A DNA stretch of 64,000 nt from Eubacterium sp. (GTDB lineage Bacteria > Bacillota > Clostridia > Lachnospirales > Lachnospiraceae): assembly GCA_021769425.1 (NCBI GenBank), contig JAETSX010000031.1, positions 1 to 64,000 of the forward strand, read 5' to 3'. Position numbers and translations under genes: made by a program. This document shows, piece by piece, positions 61,584-64,000 of the stretch (its first letter is position 1; each line of letters starts with the position of its first letter). Below the pieces are notes generated by a model. The model ran no database searches. It saw only the letters and a list, made by a program, of their open reading frames with translations, and had not been told where the DNA came from.

Positions 61584-62246
61584 ATGAATATAACAGAGAT
61601 TTTAAAAACAGTAGATCATACGTTACTTACTCAGACAGCCACATGGGAAGAAATCCAGAAAATTTTGGACGAGGGAATCAAATACCATACGGCGTCTGCC
61701 TGTATACCGGCGGCATATGTGAAACAGGCGGCGGAGTATGTCAAAGGAAAACTGCCCATCTGCACGGTAATTGGGTTTCCAAACGGATACAGCGCCACAG
61801 CAGTGAAAGTTTTTGAGACAAAGGACGCCATTGCAAACGGCGCTGATGAAATTGACATGGTAATTAACCTGGGATGGCTGAAAGACAGGAAATATCAGGA
61901 GGTGGAAGAAGAAATCCGCCTGGTTCATGAAGCCTGCGGCGGGAAAATCTTAAAGGTGATTATAGAGACCTGCCTGCTTACCCGGGAAGAAAAAATAAAA
62001 ATGTGTGAGATTGTCACAAAGGCAGGGGCGGAATATATCAAGACTTCCACAGGATTTTCCTCTTCCGGCGCTGTGTTTGAGGATGTGGAGCTGATGAAAA
62101 AGCACATTGGAAAGGGAGTAAAAGTGAAGGCTGCAGGGGGCATCGCCTCCCTGGAGGATGCCGAAAGATTTCTCTGCCTGGGGGCTGACAGGCTGGGAAC
62201 CAGCAGAATTGTTAAACTGATAGAGGGGAAAGAAAATGACCAATGA
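61584..62246 (+). CDS. deoC: Deoxyribose-phosphate aldolase
   Basis: 220 aa, GGAAAGGAATAGG upstream. [69 protein letters not shown] (Schiff-base region), [20 protein letters not shown] with the catalytic Lys, and [17 protein letters not shown]. Cleaves deoxyribose 5-phosphate to glyceraldehyde 3-phosphate and acetaldehyde. Overlaps cdd by 11 nt. Confidence 0.97.
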   Translation: MNITEILKTVDHTLLTQTATWEEIQKILDEGIKYHTASACIPAAYVKQAAEYVKGKLPICTVIGFPNGYSATAVKVFETKDAIANGADEIDMVINLGWLKDRKYQEVEEEIRLVHEACGGKILKVIIETCLLTREEKIKMCEIVTKAGAEYIKTSTGFSSSGAVFEDVELMKKHIGKGVKVKAAGGIASLEDAERFLCLGADRLGTSRIVKLIEGKENDQ

Positions 62247-62655
62247 ACAATTAATGATGGAAGCGAAAAAGGCCAGGGAACGTGCCTACGCACCCTATTC
62301 CCATTTTCAGGTGGGGGCTGCACTTATGACGAAGAGCGGAAAAGTATACCATGGCTGCAATATTGAAAATGCGGCTTATTCGCCTGGAAATTGTGCGGAA
62401 CGGACGGCGTTTTTCCGGGCTGTTTACGAGGGAGAGCGGGAATTTGAGAAAATCGCCGTTGCAGGAGGCCCCCAGGGAAGGGAGGCAGACGGGCTCTGCG
62501 CTCCCTGCGGAGTCTGCCGCCAGGTGATGATGGAATTCTGCGATCCCCAAACCTTTCAGATTATTCTGGCAGACGGAAAAGGAGGCTGCCTGCAGCGTTC
62601 CTTAAAGGAGCTTATGCCCCTTGGATTTGGGCCGGAGAGCCTGGGCGGGGGCTGA
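62236..62655 (+). CDS. cdd: Cytidine deaminase
   Basis: 139 aa. [20 protein letters not shown], the [20 protein letters not shown] zinc/catalytic block (C and E), and [15 protein letters not shown] with the second zinc Cys pair. As in Gram-positive tetrameric enzymes three Cys bind zinc. Deaminates cytidine or deoxycytidine to uridine, feeding the salvage genes deoB and deoC. The coding start overlaps deoC. Confidence 0.97.
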   Translation: MTNEQLMMEAKKARERAYAPYSHFQVGAALMTKSGKVYHGCNIENAAYSPGNCAERTAFFRAVYEGEREFEKIAVAGGPQGREADGLCAPCGVCRQVMMEFCDPQTFQIILADGKGGCLQRSLKELMPLGFGPESLGGG

Positions 62656-62697
62656 AACAAAAAGTTATTTTTGAACAGTTCCTTACTGGATAGCTAT

Positions 62698-63483
62698 TTA
62701 ATGGATATCCTTCCTGGAGTATTTCAGATAGGCGGCAGTGACGCCGGCAATGCCCATAGCCGTACCAACGGCGATCATGGTTTTGTCCAAGCTGCCGTCA
62801 GTGATGAGTTTGGCGCCGTCACAGTATCCGAACGGCGTAATATATTTCAGGAACTCTGCCGTTTCTGTTATGTTTGCAATCAGATTCAGAAAATACATGA
62901 CAGCAGCCAGTCCAAGGCCGGCGCCGATGCTTCCTTTTCTCATAAAGGCTGAGACGCCGAAGCAGATGGCTGCAAGTTCTGTCTGAAGGATACCGTACGC
63001 CAGGTGGATCAGGTTCAGTTCTTTCCAGGGAATGTCTTCCCCGATAGCCGCCATGGAGCCTATGGAGAGAGCGTAGAGGAGCAGATTCATTGCTCCGATC
63101 TGAACCAGTACAGCAATCAGTTTTTCTGTGATAATGCGGGTCCGGCTGACAGGGTGCGCCAGCAAAAATTCGGCTGTTTTGTCCCGCTCTTCTTTGCTGA
63201 GGATGTTCACCGCGCACAGAGCCGCAAAAAATGCTCCGCCAAGACCCAGTACATTGCCGCATTCAACGCTGTAAAATCCCACCAGTGTGCCGAAATTCAA
63301 TTTGTCCATGCCGAATGCGGCGGAAAAAGATCCCATAGAAGAGAACATATCGTTCATGCCTTCCATTTCTCCTTTCATTTCCGGAAACAGAAAAATGCAG
63401 ACCGCCAGGAGAAATCCAATGGCCGCTGTCCAGATGAAGAAAGAAGTCCTGCCCTGCCGAAGTTCGTGTTTTACGATTGTCAT
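62698..63483 (-). CDS. ABC-2 type transporter permease
   Basis: 261 aa with six hydrophobic segments: about 18-35 (FFIWTAAIGFLLAVCIFLF), 70-105, 120-145 (NLLLYALSIGSMAAIG), 150-175, 190-215 and 235-255. KHELRQGRTSFFIWT and the LSKEERDKTAEFLLAHPVSR region (inner loop) are typical of ABC-2 permeases of the bacteriocin/multidrug exporter kind. The start overlaps the end of the ATPase gene by 4 nt. Confidence 0.88.
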   Translation of the reverse strand: MTIVKHELRQGRTSFFIWTAAIGFLLAVCIFLFPEMKGEMEGMNDMFSSMGSFSAAFGMDKLNFGTLVGFYSVECGNVLGLGGAFFAALCAVNILSKEERDKTAEFLLAHPVSRTRIITEKLIAVLVQIGAMNLLLYALSIGSMAAIGEDIPWKELNLIHLAYGILQTELAAICFGVSAFMRKGSIGAGLGLAAVMYFLNLIANITETAEFLKYITPFGYCDGAKLITDGSLDKTMIAVGTAMGIAGVTAAYLKYSRKDIH

Positions 63484-64000
63484 GCTCTGCCACCATCCTT
63501 TTCATAATAATGCAGGAATATTTCTTCCAGGTCTGGTTCCGAAACGGAAAGGTCTGTAAGATTTCCTGCTGCAAGTGTCTGTAAGAGAAGGTTCATATCG
63601 CCGTTGTAAAGAAAGCTTACGAATCCGTCCCCCTCTTGTTTATTGCGGATTCCGTCAAGTCCCTCCAGCATTACGCTGCCATGTACAGTGACGCGCCTGG
63701 CATTGGTCTTCGAGAGCGCAGCCACTCTGTCGCAGGCAATGATTCTGCCTTCCCTGATAATTGCCGCCCGGCTGCAGTTTCTCTGGATTTCAGACAATAT
63801 ATGGCTGGACAGAAATATGGTTGTGCCTTTGCGGTTTTGCTCCCTGAGAATATCAAAAAATTCCCGCTGTATCAGAGGATCAAGCCCTCCGGTGGGTTCA
63901 TCCAGAATCAAAAGCTTTGGGCTGCTTTGAAGTGCGCAGACAATGGCGGTTTTTTTGCGGTTGCCGAAAGAAAGTTCATCCACTTTGCGGGATACATCCA
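63480..64000 (-). CDS. ABC transporter ATPase, partial (5' end beyond window)
   Basis: At least 173 codons visible. FGNRKKTAIVCALQSSPKLL (end of the signature region), Walker B LILDEPTGGLDP, H-loop TIFLSSHILSEIQRNCSRAA, and a C-terminal regulatory part VEEIFLHYYEKDG-like (DLEEIFLHYYE) of CcmA/drug-exporter ATPases. Walker A is off the edge. Reading is open to base 64000. Works with the permease at 62698. Confidence 0.92.
   Translation of the reverse strand, partial: DVSRKVDELSFGNRKKTAIVCALQSSPKLLILDEPTGGLDPLIQREFFDILREQNRKGTTIFLSSHILSEIQRNCSRAAIIREGRIIACDRVAALSKTNARRVTVHGSVMLEGLDGIRNKQEGDGFVSFLYNGDMNLLLQTLAAGNLTDLSVSEPDLEEIFLHYYEKDGGRA

Overview
The window looks like a chromosome segment of a flagellated gut-type Clostridium, most likely Lachnospiraceae. 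This is inferred from the hrcA-grpE-dnaK-dnaJ order under a CIRCE operator, the csrA-flagellin-Maf arrangement, a DUF5688 gene, strong AGGAGG ribosome binding sites, and families common in that group. No rRNA, tRNA or CRISPR was found.

Bases 1 to about 26265 read as most of an integrated mobile element. It starts with a MobC-like protein and a short relaxase-like gene (minus strand) and ends with a large serine recombinase. About 130 bp beyond the recombinase stop lies the first 47 codons of an ABC-transporter ATPase, cut inside its Walker A motif; this looks like the right attachment junction. The left end is outside the window. The element holds an XRE regulator between two small paralogous proteins; a long plus-strand operon (2765-15838) with a WYL regulator, three different dynamin-like GTPases, two TerB-like proteins (one with a beta-helix, one with a lipoyl-like domain), a large HerA/VirB4-like ATPase, an HNH nuclease toxin domain and a probable immunity protein; a zinc-ribbon membrane protein; a recombination block (DUF932, YqaJ exonuclease, Rad52/22-type annealing protein, DUF5688); a PD-(D/E)XK protein; and a PIN toxin-antitoxin pair inside a direct duplication. 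The dynamin-ATPase-HNH operon is the best candidate for an undescribed system, plausibly anti-phage defence or inter-bacterial conflict.

From 26.3 to 43 kb the chromosome carries a two-component system whose kinase lacks most of its ATP-binding domain, a MacB/Bce-like ABC exporter, the heat-shock operon, a PatB/MalY-like aminotransferase, an amino-acid permease, a YtcJ-like amidohydrolase and a MarR regulator. Three tandem arrays of a 78-bp structured repeat surround the last two genes. Copies differ by pair-preserving or compensatory changes, which suggests a selected RNA or DNA hairpin.

From 43.7 to 58 kb lies a flagellin and flagellin-glycosylation locus: csrA, a flagellin whose leader carries two candidate CsrA sites, a Maf glycosyltransferase, an SGNH-like protein, two Gfo/Idh/MocA oxidoreductases, a GNAT, a DegT-like aminotransferase, a FemAB-like acyltransferase, and NeuC, NeuA, NeuB and PtmE-like enzymes for a legionaminic-type nonulosonic acid. 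Three genes here contain short tandem duplications of 37, 24 and 45 bp.

The right end has three minus-strand genes of unknown function, then deoB-deoC-cdd for deoxynucleoside salvage, and an ABC-2 transporter that runs off the edge. A second dispersed element, a ~92-bp imperfect palindrome, occurs four times plus one half copy.
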